From NCBI GenBank assembly GCA_041477795.1, contig JBGOUY010000027.1:1-23088 (forward strand): a DNA stretch of 23,088 nt. Direction: 5' to 3'. How positions within the stretch are numbered: the stretch's first letter is position 1; the number at the start of each line of letters is the position of its first letter. Positions 1 through 7,212 of this stretch are shown here, piece after piece. The notes under the pieces are model-generated. The model was not told the origin of the DNA, did no database searches, and was given only the letters and a program-made list of their open reading frames with translations. This stretch comes from DATFMP01 sp041477795 (GTDB taxonomy: Bacteria; SAR324; JACQKK01). The position numbers were made by a program, and so were the translations under genes.

Positions 1-111
1 GCCAAGGTCAAGGACATGCGCGACAAGGGCGAGGCGCTGCACAAGCAAGGCAAGCACGCGGAATCGGAAAAGATCCTGCGCGAAGCCCTGGCGATGCTGG
101 GCATCAAGTAG
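1..111 (+). CDS. C-terminal end of an unidentified protein (partial)
   Basis: Open from the first base in frame 1 to a TAG stop, giving 36 residues; the start lies outside the window. The tail is charged and helical, with a pattern like one TPR-type helix pair (GEALHKQGKHAESEKILREAL). Many small secreted or scaffold proteins end this way, but too little is present to name a family. It converges on rph, whose stop is 52 bases downstream. Confidence 0.6.
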   Translation, partial: AKVKDMRDKGEALHKQGKHAESEKILREALAMLGIK

Positions 112-112
112 T

Positions 113-155
113 CCGGCACGCAGCCTGCCGGCCGATCCCCGGGGCGCCGTGCCGG
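113..155. terminator. Possible bidirectional stem-loop between convergent genes
   Basis: CCGGCACG (113-120) and CGTGCCGG (148-155) are perfect 8-base inverted arms around a GC-rich interior containing CCCCGGGG. The structure sits between two convergent stop codons, where a shared terminator would be expected. There is no T-tract on either side, so an intrinsic terminator is only a possibility; in DNA this rich in G and C such arms also arise by chance. Confidence 0.25.
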
Positions 156-163
156 CCCCGGGC

Positions 164-943
164 CTACACCAGCCGCTCGCCCAGGGCGGCCTTCTGGGCC
201 GCGATGCGTTGGCGGATGCCCACCTCGGCGCGATCGAGCATGGCGTCCAGCGCCTTGCGGGAGAAGGGGCGGCGCTCGGCCGTGCCCTGCACCTCGATCA
301 CCTCCAGCTCCTCGGTCATCACCACGTTCAAGTCCACCTCGGCGCGGGCATCTTCCGCGTAGTCCAGGTCCAGCAGCGCCTCCCCATCCAGCCAGCCCAC
401 GCTGACCGCGGAGATCGTGCGCGTGACGACCGGGCGCGGGAAGGGGTGCGTGCCGTGCATGCGCCGCAGGGCTATCACCAGCGCCACGAAGCCCCCGGCG
501 ATGGCCGCCGTGCGCGTGCCGCCGTCCGCCTGGATCACGTCGCAGTCGATCCACACCGTGTGCTCGCCCAGCAGGGACAGGTCCACGGCGGAGCGCAGGC
601 TGCGCCCCACCAGGCGCTGGATCTCCAGGCTGCGCCCGCTGGCCTTGCCCGCGGTGACCTCGCGCACCGAGCGCGTGTTGGTGGCGCGGGGCAGCATGCC
701 GTACTCCGCCGTGACCCAGCCCTGGCCGGTGTTCCGGCGCCAGGCCGGCACGCGATCTTCCAGGGAGGCCGTGCAGATTACCCGCGTGTGGCCGGAGCTG
801 ACGAGCACCGAGCCTTCCGCGTGCATGGTGAAGTCGGTCTCTAGCGTGAAGGGCCGTGCCTGCTCCGGCTTGCGGCCATCGGCCCGCGTGAAGGGCAGTG
901 CGGATTTCAACTTGCGCGCCTGCTCCCGCAGGGATTCGTTCAT
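164..943 (-). CDS. rph: Ribonuclease PH
   Basis: RNase PH is a phosphorolytic 3'-5' exoribonuclease that trims tRNA and other RNA 3' ends, releasing nucleoside diphosphates; it works as a cytosolic hexameric ring. The 259-residue product has the family landmarks: RADGRKPEQARP near residue 20, the phosphate-binding GGTRTAAI at 141-148, and the acidic catalytic stretch LDLDYAEDARAEVDLN at about 192-206. The usual start lies just before RADGR, so this protein carries about 19 extra N-terminal residues; no ATG, GTG or TTG is found closer, so the ATG at 943 is kept although its ribosome site is weak. The usual GTAEG near the C terminus reads GTAERRPF, a Gly-to-Arg change. It follows the transglycosylase gene by 128 bases on the same strand. 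Confidence 0.96.
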   Translation of the reverse strand: MNESLREQARKLKSALPFTRADGRKPEQARPFTLETDFTMHAEGSVLVSSGHTRVICTASLEDRVPAWRRNTGQGWVTAEYGMLPRATNTRSVREVTAGKASGRSLEIQRLVGRSLRSAVDLSLLGEHTVWIDCDVIQADGGTRTAAIAGGFVALVIALRRMHGTHPFPRPVVTRTISAVSVGWLDGEALLDLDYAEDARAEVDLNVVMTEELEVIEVQGTAERRPFSRKALDAMLDRAEVGIRQRIAAQKAALGERLV

Positions 944-1071
944 GCCGTGGACCGGCGGAGAGGAGGTTGGCCGCGGAGTGCCCAGACTCCCCCCTATCTG
1001 CTCCCTTTCCCGCCGCCCCGCAAGGCCCTGTCAGGGCGCGGCCTGCGGGCGCCCCGCCGGGCTGAGCGGGC

Positions 1072-1788
1072 CTACAGGCCGGCCATCAGCAGGTGCGGGA
1101 ACTTCTCCTTGGCCACCTGCACCATGGCGATGAAGCGCGGCACGTACTCCATCGTCTCGCGCCGCAGGCGCAGGTCGAAATAGTTCACGGTGCGCTGATC
1201 CTGGACGGCGCGCTCGATGTAGCCCGGCCCGCCATTGTAGGCCGCCAGGGCCAGCGCCCAGTTGTAGTTGAAGCGCTCGCCGAGCTGCTCCAGGTAGTCC
1301 GCGGCGGCCACGGTCGACTTGATCCAGTTGAGGCGCTCGTCGGAGAACGCGCCCACCCCCAGCCCCACGTGCTCGGCCGTCTCCCGCGTGAACTGCCACA
1401 GCCCGCGCGCGTGGCCCGAGTTCGCCCGGTTCTCGAACATGGACTCCAGCATGGGCAGGTAGGCCAGCTCCAGCGGCAGCCGCCGCTCGCGGAAGATGCG
1501 CGTGATGGTGGGCAGGTAGCGCGCGCCCTGCCGCAGCGCCGTTTCCACGGTGGGCGTGCGGCTGTAGTGCGCGTAAAAGCGCGCCACCGCCGGGCGGTCG
1601 GAAATCCAGATTGTCGGCTGGTTGTCTTTTACATATCCTGACGGAAAGCGCTGGCTCGAGGGCGCCGGGCGCTCGTAGGAGGCCAGGCCCCGGTAGTGGG
1701 CCGGCGCGCAGGAAGCCAGCAGCAACGCCAACGCCACGAGGAACCCGGGCGCCGCGCGCAGGAACCGTCTGCTCGTTGCACTGCTCAT
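1072..1788 (-). CDS. Lipoprotein lytic murein transglycosylase (MltD-like)
   Basis: Lytic transglycosylases cleave peptidoglycan between MurNAc and GlcNAc, leaving a 1,6-anhydro end; this one would be anchored in an envelope membrane. Residues 1-27 form a lipoprotein signal ending LLAS-C27. The SLT domain covers about 95-235 and shows ELAYLPMLESMF with the catalytic Glu115, NSGHARGLWQF (123-133) and the AYNGGPG motif (183-189), closest to the MltD branch. At 238 residues it lacks the C-terminal LysM repeats found in full MltD, so wall binding must come from elsewhere. The ATG at 1788 is chosen because it starts the signal peptide; an in-frame ATG at 1803 is possible, and neither has a clear Shine-Dalgarno. 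It is transcribed away from the DHPS-like gene and towards rph. Confidence 0.88.
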   Translation of the reverse strand: MSSATSRRFLRAAPGFLVALALLLASCAPAHYRGLASYERPAPSSQRFPSGYVKDNQPTIWISDRPAVARFYAHYSRTPTVETALRQGARYLPTITRIFRERRLPLELAYLPMLESMFENRANSGHARGLWQFTRETAEHVGLGVGAFSDERLNWIKSTVAAADYLEQLGERFNYNWALALAAYNGGPGYIERAVQDQRTVNYFDLRLRRETMEYVPRFIAMVQVAKEKFPHLLMAGL

Positions 1789-2032
1789 GAGACAAGTCAC
1801 CATCGGCTGGGGTGCAGATCCATTGCGCCCGACCGGACCCGGAGAGGCGCGGAGCCAACCGGCCCACCCGCCTCGCCCGCTCCGTCCGCCGCACACGCCG
1901 CGCCGGCCCACGCTGTCGCGCATCCACCGGCGGCCCCGCCGCTCCGCGCGCGCGGGCGCGGAGGGGGTGCGCCCGCCTTTCATGCAAGACCGTGACCAGC
2001 CCCCCGCCGGGCCGGGCGCGGCCTGAGCCGCC

Positions 2033-2941
2033 ATGCTCGATCTCGGCCCTCTGCGCGCGCTGCTGGCCCGCCATGGCGCCGCCTGGGACGCCCCCGTGCC
2101 CGGCTTCGAGATCGGCGGGCGGCCCTTCGACTTCGCCCGGCAGCGCTACCTGATGGGCGTGATCAACCTCTCGCCCGATTCCTGGTACCGCGAGAGCGTC
2201 TGCCACGACGAGGGCGAGGCCATCGCGCGCGGGCGCCTGCTGACCGCGCAGGGGGCGGACCTGGTGGACATCGGCGCGGAGTCGACCCTGCCCCACGCCG
2301 CGCGCGTCCCGCCCGCCGAGCAGATCGCGCGCGTGGTGCCCGTCGTGCGCCGGCTGGCGGCCGAGGGCGTGCTGGTCTCGGTGGAGAGCTACCACCCCGA
2401 GGTGCTGGAGGCCGCCGCGCTGGCCGGCGCGGCCGTCTTCAACCTCACCGGCATCCACGCCGAGGCGGAGGTGCTGCGCCTGGCCCGGCACTTCGGCACG
2501 GCCGTCGTGCACTGCTACGTGCAGGCCGAAACGGTGCGCGCCGCCACGGACTTCACCTTCGCCGAGGACATGGCCGAAGTGCAGACGGCGTACTTCCGCG
2601 AACGCCTGGCGCAGGCCCGCACCGCGGGCGTGACGCGCAACATCCTCGATCCGGGGCTGGGCTTCTATTACCGCAACCTGGAGGATGGCGCCCTGCGCGT
2701 GAACCACCAGCTGCAGACCTTCCTCAACACCTTTCGCCTGCGCCCGCTGGGCTGCCCCACGCTGAACATCCTGCCCCACGCCCCGGAAATCTTCGGCCCG
2801 GAGCACCGGCGCGCCGCCGAGCCCTTCTTCGCCGTGCTGGCCCTGCTGGGCGGCACGCACATCGTGCGCACCCACGAGCTGGAGGCCGTGCACCGCGTGC
2901 GCGCGACCCTGGAGCGCTTCCGCCCCACCCCGTCCGATTGA
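2033..2941 (+). CDS. Diverged dihydropteroate synthase-like pterin-binding protein
   Basis: This is a TIM-barrel protein of the pterin-binding (DHPS) family, 302 residues. Visible landmarks are LMGVINLSPDSW (40-51, DHPS: MGILNVTPDSF), VDIGAESTLP (78-87), VSVESYHPEV (115-124), VFNLTG (135-140), ILDPGLGF (204-211) and HIVRTHELEAV near 276-286. Several substrate-contact positions differ from true DHPS: the Asp of VDTYKP is Glu118, and the SRK segment carrying the pterin-contacting Lys is replaced by LPHAP (247-251). Asn137, Asp206 and the Arg279/His281 pair are retained. It therefore probably binds a pterin or related cofactor, but making dihydropteroate from PABA is doubtful, so I do not assign folP. 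No strong ribosome site precedes the ATG. It may be a paralogue with a separate folP elsewhere. Confidence 0.75.
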   Translation: MLDLGPLRALLARHGAAWDAPVPGFEIGGRPFDFARQRYLMGVINLSPDSWYRESVCHDEGEAIARGRLLTAQGADLVDIGAESTLPHAARVPPAEQIARVVPVVRRLAAEGVLVSVESYHPEVLEAAALAGAAVFNLTGIHAEAEVLRLARHFGTAVVHCYVQAETVRAATDFTFAEDMAEVQTAYFRERLAQARTAGVTRNILDPGLGFYYRNLEDGALRVNHQLQTFLNTFRLRPLGCPTLNILPHAPEIFGPEHRRAAEPFFAVLALLGGTHIVRTHELEAVHRVRATLERFRPTPSD

Positions 2942-2969
2942 GGTGCGCCCCACCGGGGCGCCGTCGGTT

Positions 2970-3020
2970 TTGCCAGAATGGGGCCGGACGACTATCCTTC
3001 GATACTTCTAAAATAGTCGT
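2970..3020 (+). promoter_or_regulatory. arsR promoter with overlapping inverted-repeat operator
   Basis: A -35 box TTGCCA (2970-2975) is followed after 17 bases by a -10 box TATCCT (2993-2998), placing a start near 3005, about 50 bases before the arsR ATG. The inverted repeat ACGACTAT (2988-2995) / ATAGTCGT (3013-3020), with a 17-base spacer, covers the -10 box and the start site. Autorepression by the downstream ArsR protein would use such a site. The stretch is also conspicuously AT-rich compared with its surroundings. Confidence 0.6.
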
Positions 3021-3054
3021 TGACAGGGCCGCCGCGACGGATCACCGTGGGCGC

Positions 3055-3390
3055 ATGGACATCGAATCCCTGGACGTCAACAGCGCGGCCAGTTGCCTGG
3101 AGGCCCTGGGCAGCCCGACGCGGCTGGAGATCTACCGCCTGCTGGTGCAGGCCGGCCCGGGCGGCACCGTGGTGGGCGAGCTGCAGACGCGGCTCGGCAT
3201 TCCCGCCTCCACGCTCTCCCATCACCTCTCGCGGCTGGTGCGCGTGGGGCTGATCGGCCAGGAGCGCCGGAGCCGCAACCTGATCTGCCGCGCCAGCTAC
3301 GAGCGCATGAACGGCCTGATCGCCTACCTGAGCGACCAGTGCTGCGAAGGCCTCGGCACGGCAGCCTGCACGACGAGCGGAGCGGCGTGA
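3055..3390 (+). CDS. arsR: ArsR-family arsenic-responsive repressor
   Basis: A winged-helix repressor of the ArsR/SmtB family, 111 residues, which leaves its operator when As(III) or a trivalent organoarsenical binds. The fold begins at ALGSPTRLEIYRLL (17-30), and the recognition segment is IPASTLSHHLSRLVRVGLI (49-67). The E. coli-type CxC site in the recognition helix is absent. Instead Cys96, Cys97 and Cys105 lie at the C terminus (DQCCEGLGTAAC), close to the Acidithiobacillus ferrooxidans ArsR arrangement of a Cys pair plus one more Cys, so As(III) sensing there is inferred. The ATG at 3055 is chosen because family similarity begins just after it; the reading frame stays open further upstream, but across the promoter. 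It is the first gene of arsR-arsI-arsP. Confidence 0.9.
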   Translation: MDIESLDVNSAASCLEALGSPTRLEIYRLLVQAGPGGTVVGELQTRLGIPASTLSHHLSRLVRVGLIGQERRSRNLICRASYERMNGLIAYLSDQCCEGLGTAACTTSGAA

Positions 3391-3422
3391 GCACCCGCGC
3401 CGCTTGCCAGAGCCATTAATTC

Positions 3423-3440
3423 GATCCTTCCAGAAGGATC
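3423..3440. promoter_or_regulatory. Perfect palindrome in the arsR-arsI gap
   Basis: GATCCTTC and GAAGGATC form a perfect 8-base inverted repeat with a 2-base centre (CA), 20 bases before the arsI start and 7 bases before its GGAGAG ribosome site. The left arm shares ATCCTTC with the promoter/operator region upstream of arsR (2994-3000). It may be a second repressor site, or an mRNA stem between arsR and arsI that sets their relative expression or stability. No promoter boxes are evident beside it. Confidence 0.45.
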
Positions 3441-3460
3441 ATTGATACGGAGAGAAAGCG

Positions 3461-3928
3461 ATGCGCAGTCACCTGTCCCTCAACGTGCGCGATGTGCCGC
3501 GCTCGGTGGCGTTCTACGAGCGAGTCTTCGCGGTCGCACCCCAGAAGCAGACCCGCACGTATGCCAAGTTCGACCTGGCCGAGCCGGCCCTGAATTTCGC
3601 ACTGGTGTCCAGCCCGGTGCCGAGCCGCGTCTCGCACCTGGGCATCGAGGCCACGTCCGCGGCCGAGTTCGCGGCCCTGCGCGAGCGGCTGACCGCGGCG
3701 GGCATCCCCCTGCGGGAGGAGACGGGCTCGCGCTGCTGCTATGCCCTGCAGGACAAGCTGTGGTTCAGCGACCCCGACGGCAATGCCTGGGAAGTGTTCC
3801 AGGTGCACGAGCAGCTCCCCGTGACCGAGGCCGACGAGACCGGAACCTGCTGCGCGCCCGCGACCCAGCCCGAAGACCGCGCTCCGGCCACAACGGCCGT
3901 CGCTACCCGCGCCGGCTGCTGCGGCTGA
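3461..3928 (+). CDS. arsI: ArsI-type C-As lyase (VOC-family dioxygenase)
   Basis: ArsI is an Fe(II)-dependent extradiol dioxygenase of the vicinal-oxygen-chelate fold that breaks the carbon-arsenic bond of trivalent organoarsenicals such as methylarsenite, releasing As(III). The 155-residue protein has the expected metal ligands His4 (MRSHLSLNV), His59 (RVSHLGIE) and Glu111 (NAWEVFQV), and the vicinal pair Cys92-Cys93 (SRCCYAL) that holds the arsenic. The 18-residue spacing from the Cys pair to the Glu matches characterised ArsI. The C-terminal tail adds two further Cys pairs (130-131 and 153-154), which may bind arsenic or metal. GGAGAG lies 6 bases before the ATG. The alternative name for this family is cadmium-induced protein CadI, but position between arsR and arsP favours ArsI. 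Confidence 0.9.
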   Translation: MRSHLSLNVRDVPRSVAFYERVFAVAPQKQTRTYAKFDLAEPALNFALVSSPVPSRVSHLGIEATSAAEFAALRERLTAAGIPLREETGSRCCYALQDKLWFSDPDGNAWEVFQVHEQLPVTEADETGTCCAPATQPEDRAPATTAVATRAGCCG

Positions 3929-4044
3929 GCGGCCGCGCGCCACGTCCGATCGGGCGCGGGGGGCGACGTCCCCCCGCGTCCCTGCCCGTGAACCCGATTG
4001 CGCCCCGCCCGGCACCGGCCGGCTGGCGGACAAGGAAGACGACC

Positions 4045-5109
4045 ATGACCCAACTGACCCTGGCCCTGGACACCCTCTGGCACCGCGCGCCGCGCTTCGC
4101 CCAGCTGGCCCGGCTGGATCGCGCGCTGCTGGGGCTGCTGGCGCTGTTCGCGGCGATCGCCCTGCTCGCCCCGCGCCAGTTCGGGCCCAGCCTCACGTTC
4201 ACGCTGGCGAGCCTGCTGGCGATCGCGCCGTACCTGCTCGTCTCCGTGGCCCTGGCGGCCTACCTCAAGGCCGCGGGGGCCGATGGGCTGATCGCGCGGG
4301 TGTTCGCGGGCAATCCCTTCGTGATGATCGGGGCGGCGTCCCTGTTCGGCACGCTCGCCCCCTTCTGCTCCTGCGGCGTGATCCCGCTGGTGGCCGCGCT
4401 GCTGACGGCGGGCGTGCCGCTGGCGCCCGTGATGGCGTTCTGGCTCTCCTCGCCCATCATGGCGCCGGACATGTTCGTGCTGACGGCGGGAGCGATCGGC
4501 CTGGGCTTCGCCGTGGCCAAGACCGTGACCGCGCTGGGCCTGGGCCTGCTGGGCGGGCTGAGCACCCACGCGCTGCTGCGGATGGGCGCCTTCCCCGAGC
4601 CGCTGCGCCCCTCGCTGACGGCCGCCTGCAGCTGCTCCACCACCGCTCCGCTCCGCAACGCCCCCGTGGCGCACTGGCGCGTCTGGGACGATGCCGGGCG
4701 GCGCACGGCCTTCCTGCGCGCCTCGGGCGAGACGGCGTGGTTCCTGGCGCGCTGGCTGGCGCTGGCTTTCGCCCTGGAGAGCCTGATGGTGGCCTGGCTG
4801 CCCGGCGAGACGGTCGCCGCCTGGCTGGGACGCGACAGCGTGTGGGCCATTCCCCTGGCGGTGCTCGTGGGCGTGCCGGCGTACCTGAACGGCTATGCGG
4901 CCGTGCCGGTCGTGGCGGGCCTGCTGCAGACGGGCATGGCGCCCGGCGCGGCGCTGGCCTTCATGACGGCCGGCGGCGTCACCAGCATCCCCGCCGCCGT
5001 GGCGGTGTGGGCCCTGGTGCGGCGGGCCGTCTTCGGCTGGTACCTGCTGCTGGCCGTGGTCGGCTCCACGCTGGCCGGGCTGCTTTACCAGGCGGTGCTT
5101 TCCTGGTAG
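4045..5109 (+). CDS. arsP: ArsP-like organoarsenical efflux permease
   Basis: This is an inner-membrane permease of the ArsP_1/DUF318 family; characterised ArsP exports trivalent organoarsenicals such as methylarsenite and reduced roxarsone. The 354-residue product has about eight hydrophobic segments. The family hallmark is FCSCGVIPLVAALLTAGVP (107-125, Cys108 and Cys110) followed by WLSSPIMAPDMF (133-144); a second CSC lies at 195-197 in a loop before the second membrane bundle, and NGYAAVPVVAGLL marks the symmetric half. Start ATG 4045 follows AAGGAAGAC. It lies 116 bases after arsI on the same strand, so co-transcription from the arsR promoter is likely. Some DUF318 proteins have unknown substrates, so the arsenic role rests partly on context. 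Confidence 0.86.
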   Translation: MTQLTLALDTLWHRAPRFAQLARLDRALLGLLALFAAIALLAPRQFGPSLTFTLASLLAIAPYLLVSVALAAYLKAAGADGLIARVFAGNPFVMIGAASLFGTLAPFCSCGVIPLVAALLTAGVPLAPVMAFWLSSPIMAPDMFVLTAGAIGLGFAVAKTVTALGLGLLGGLSTHALLRMGAFPEPLRPSLTAACSCSTTAPLRNAPVAHWRVWDDAGRRTAFLRASGETAWFLARWLALAFALESLMVAWLPGETVAAWLGRDSVWAIPLAVLVGVPAYLNGYAAVPVVAGLLQTGMAPGAALAFMTAGGVTSIPAAVAVWALVRRAVFGWYLLLAVVGSTLAGLLYQAVLSW

Positions 5110-5247
5110 GTGCAGTGGACGCTTTCCGACACCGCCACGCACCGCAGCCGCCTGTGACGCCCATGACGCGATTGCGCCGACCGCTCGCCGCCCCGCCCCG
5201 CCCCGCGGGCCGCACGCACGCGCCCGCCCCAGGGAGGACCTGAGCGG

Positions 5248-6498
5248 ATGGGCTCGGTGCGGCTGATCGCCATGATGTGCGTGGCGGAGGTGCTGGGGAT
5301 GCTGGGCTTCTTCGCCTTCCCGGCCCTGCTGCCCACCTTCATCGCGGAATGGCAGCTCAGCAACACCGACGCCGGCTGGATCAACTCCATGTTCTTCGCC
5401 GGCTACCTGCTCACGGTGCCGGTGCTGGTGAGCCTGACCGACCGCATCGATCCCAAGCGCATCTACGTCGTGTGCATGCTGCTCACGGCGCTTTCCATCG
5501 CGGCGTTCCCGCTGGCCGCGCAGGGCTTCTGGTCCGCCGCGGCGCTGCGCACCCTGGGCGGCATCGGCCTGGCCGGCACGTACATGCCGGGGCTGAAGGC
5601 CATCAGCGACCTGATCGAGGGGCCCGCGCAATCCCGCGCGGTCTCGTTCTACACCTCCAGCTTCGGCATCGGCTCGGCGCTCTCGTTCTACCTCTCCGGG
5701 CGCATCGGGGCGGCGCAGGGCTGGCCCACCGCATTCGCCGTGCTGGCCGCGGGGCCGGCGCTGGCGCTCGCGGTGGTGTGGCTGTTGCTGCCGGCCCACA
5801 CGCCTCCGCCGCGGCATCACACGGGCAGCGGTGTGCAGAATTTCTGGCGCACGATGCGCAACCGGCGCGCCATGGGCTACACGCTCGCCTACAGCGTGCA
5901 CAACTTCGAGCTGTTCGGGCTGCGCTCCTGGCTGGTGGTGTACCTGACCTACAGCATCTCGTTGCAGCCGCCCGGCAGCAGCTACATCGCGCCGGCCACA
6001 CTCACCGCGCTGGTGACGCTGCTCTCGCTACCCTCGAGCGTGAGCGGGAACGAGCTGGCGGTGCGCTTCGGGCGGCGCCGCGTGGTGTGCACGATCATGG
6101 GCGCATCGGCGCTGCTGGCGTGCACGCTGGGCTTCCTGGCCGCAGTGCCCTTCCCCCTGCTGGCCGCGCTGAGCCTGCTCTATGGCGTGACGGCCACGGC
6201 GGACAGCTCGCCCATCACCGCCGGCACCGTGGCCGAGGCGCTGCCCGGGCTGCGCGGCACGAGCATGGCCGTGCACGCCTGCGTGGGATTCGTGGGATCG
6301 TTCCTGGGGCCGCTGATCTTCGGCGTGGTGCTGGACCAGGCCGGGGGCCGCGCTCAGGGGCTGGCGTGGGGCCTCTCCTTCGCGACCCTGGGCGTCACCG
6401 TGGCGCTCGGGCCGCTGTTCGTGCTGTGGCTCGTGCGCAATCCACGCCCGGCGCCGCAGGTCGCGCCGCAACCCGCCCCCACCCAGGGCGGGGGCTAG
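5248..6498 (+). CDS. Major facilitator superfamily transporter
   Basis: A 416-residue membrane protein with about twelve hydrophobic segments in two six-helix halves separated by a polar central loop near residues 190-205 (HTPPPRHHTGSG). The first cytoplasmic loop carries the degenerate MFS motif SLTDRIDPKR (about 64-73), and the mirror loop reads AVRFGRRRVV. The substrate cannot be told from sequence. It follows arsP by 138 bases with its own strong ribosome site (AGGGAGGA), so it may extend the arsenic operon or be separate. It does not look like the ArsJ arrangement, as no gapdh gene is beside it. Its last residues (PAPTQGGG) are encoded by a copy of a repeat that recurs about 1 kb downstream. 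Confidence 0.85.
   Translation: MGSVRLIAMMCVAEVLGMLGFFAFPALLPTFIAEWQLSNTDAGWINSMFFAGYLLTVPVLVSLTDRIDPKRIYVVCMLLTALSIAAFPLAAQGFWSAAALRTLGGIGLAGTYMPGLKAISDLIEGPAQSRAVSFYTSSFGIGSALSFYLSGRIGAAQGWPTAFAVLAAGPALALAVVWLLLPAHTPPPRHHTGSGVQNFWRTMRNRRAMGYTLAYSVHNFELFGLRSWLVVYLTYSISLQPPGSSYIAPATLTALVTLLSLPSSVSGNELAVRFGRRRVVCTIMGASALLACTLGFLAAVPFPLLAALSLLYGVTATADSSPITAGTVAEALPGLRGTSMAVHACVGFVGSFLGPLIFGVVLDQAGGRAQGLAWGLSFATLGVTVALGPLFVLWLVRNPRPAPQVAPQPAPTQGGG
6451..6496. repeat. 46-base repeat, copy 1, with GC hairpin
   Basis: Gapless match to 7472-7517 with 40 of 46 bases identical; the last 24 bases (6473-6496) are identical. The conserved half contains the inverted arms CCCGCCC (6472-6478) and GGGCGGG (6486-6492) around a 7-base loop. 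This copy encodes the C-terminal tail of the MFS transporter and ends just before its TAG stop. Confidence 0.7.
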
Positions 6499-6564
6499 CG
6501 GACTCGCACGTCGCGGCTGAGACCGCGGGGCCTCACCCGGCGTCGCCCGGCGCCACCCGCGGCC

Positions 6565-7212
6565 CTAGAAGCGCCTGCGCAAGCCCATCACGACGCTGTG
6601 GGGCATCACGCTCAGGGTGAAGGATGACGTGCGCGTGTGCGCGTAATAGCCCACCGCGGTGCCCAAGAGAAAGCCGGCCAGCACGTCGGTCTGCCAATGC
6701 CCCCAGACCTTCATGCGCGCTTCCGCATCGTAGCTGGGCAGCGCCTCCAGTCCCCACACCCAGGGATGGTCCCGGCCGTACTCGAGCACGAAGGGCGTCA
6801 CGATGGCGCTGGTGGCCGTCACGTCGCCGCTGGGAAAGCTCTCGTGCTTGTGCCCGCTGAAGAAGCGGTTGGGGTCGGCGGTCTGCCCCGGGCGCTCGCG
6901 GGTGAAGGTCAGCTTGAGCGCCGATGCGGACACCCCGCCCAGCACGAGCGCATCGATAGACTGCCAGAAGGTCTTGCCGAGCCGGGTCTCTCCGCCTTCC
7001 AGGAGCCCGCCGGCCACGTCGCCCAGGATCAGCAGGCGCAGCATGACGAGCTGGTCGTGTCGGCTCCAGATGCCGCTGTCGTCATAGCGGAGCCGATGAT
7101 CGATGCCGAGCGGTCCGCCCGCGGCGAGGGCCTCGCCATCGTAAAGCGCTCCGCAGAGGCCCAGCAGGAAGGTCAGTAGTCCGCACAGCCACAAGCGATT
7201 GCGCACCGGCAC
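6565..7212 (-). CDS. PAP2-family phosphatase-like membrane protein
   Basis: Members of the PAP2 superfamily remove phosphate from lipids or polyprenyl pyrophosphates at the membrane. The 215-residue product starts with a hydrophobic signal or anchor (residues 6-30). It shows motif 1 as K100-x6-R107-P (KLTFTRERP), motif 2 as PSGD at 127-130, and motif 3 as R166-x5-H172-x3-D176. Motif 2 normally reads PSGH; here the conserved His is Asp, which may change or reduce activity. The start is a GTG at 7212; a second GTG at 7206 has a better-placed AAGAG and may be the true one. It converges on the MFS gene with only 66 bases between stops. Substrate unknown. Confidence 0.83.
   Translation of the reverse strand: MPVRNRLWLCGLLTFLLGLCGALYDGEALAAGGPLGIDHRLRYDDSGIWSRHDQLVMLRLLILGDVAGGLLEGGETRLGKTFWQSIDALVLGGVSASALKLTFTRERPGQTADPNRFFSGHKHESFPSGDVTATSAIVTPFVLEYGRDHPWVWGLEALPSYDAEARMKVWGHWQTDVLAGFLLGTAVGYYAHTRTSSFTLSVMPHSVVMGLRRRF

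Noticed and set aside
1031..2953. 640-codon open frame on the minus strand opposite the DHPS-like gene and across the transglycosylase
   Set aside because: It is the antisense or shifted frame of two well-supported genes, rich in Arg, Gly and Ala with no family pattern. Long false frames are expected in DNA this rich in G and C.
3001..3020. IscR type 1 site upstream of arsR (CTAAAATAGTCG)
   Set aside because: Only one half fits and the other lacks two bases; the adjacent gene is arsR, whose own operator is the better explanation.
3739..5901. 720-codon open frame on the minus strand opposite arsP and the MFS gene
   Set aside because: Composition is Arg/Gln/His/Gly-rich and repetitive, and the plus strand carries clear membrane proteins over the same bases.
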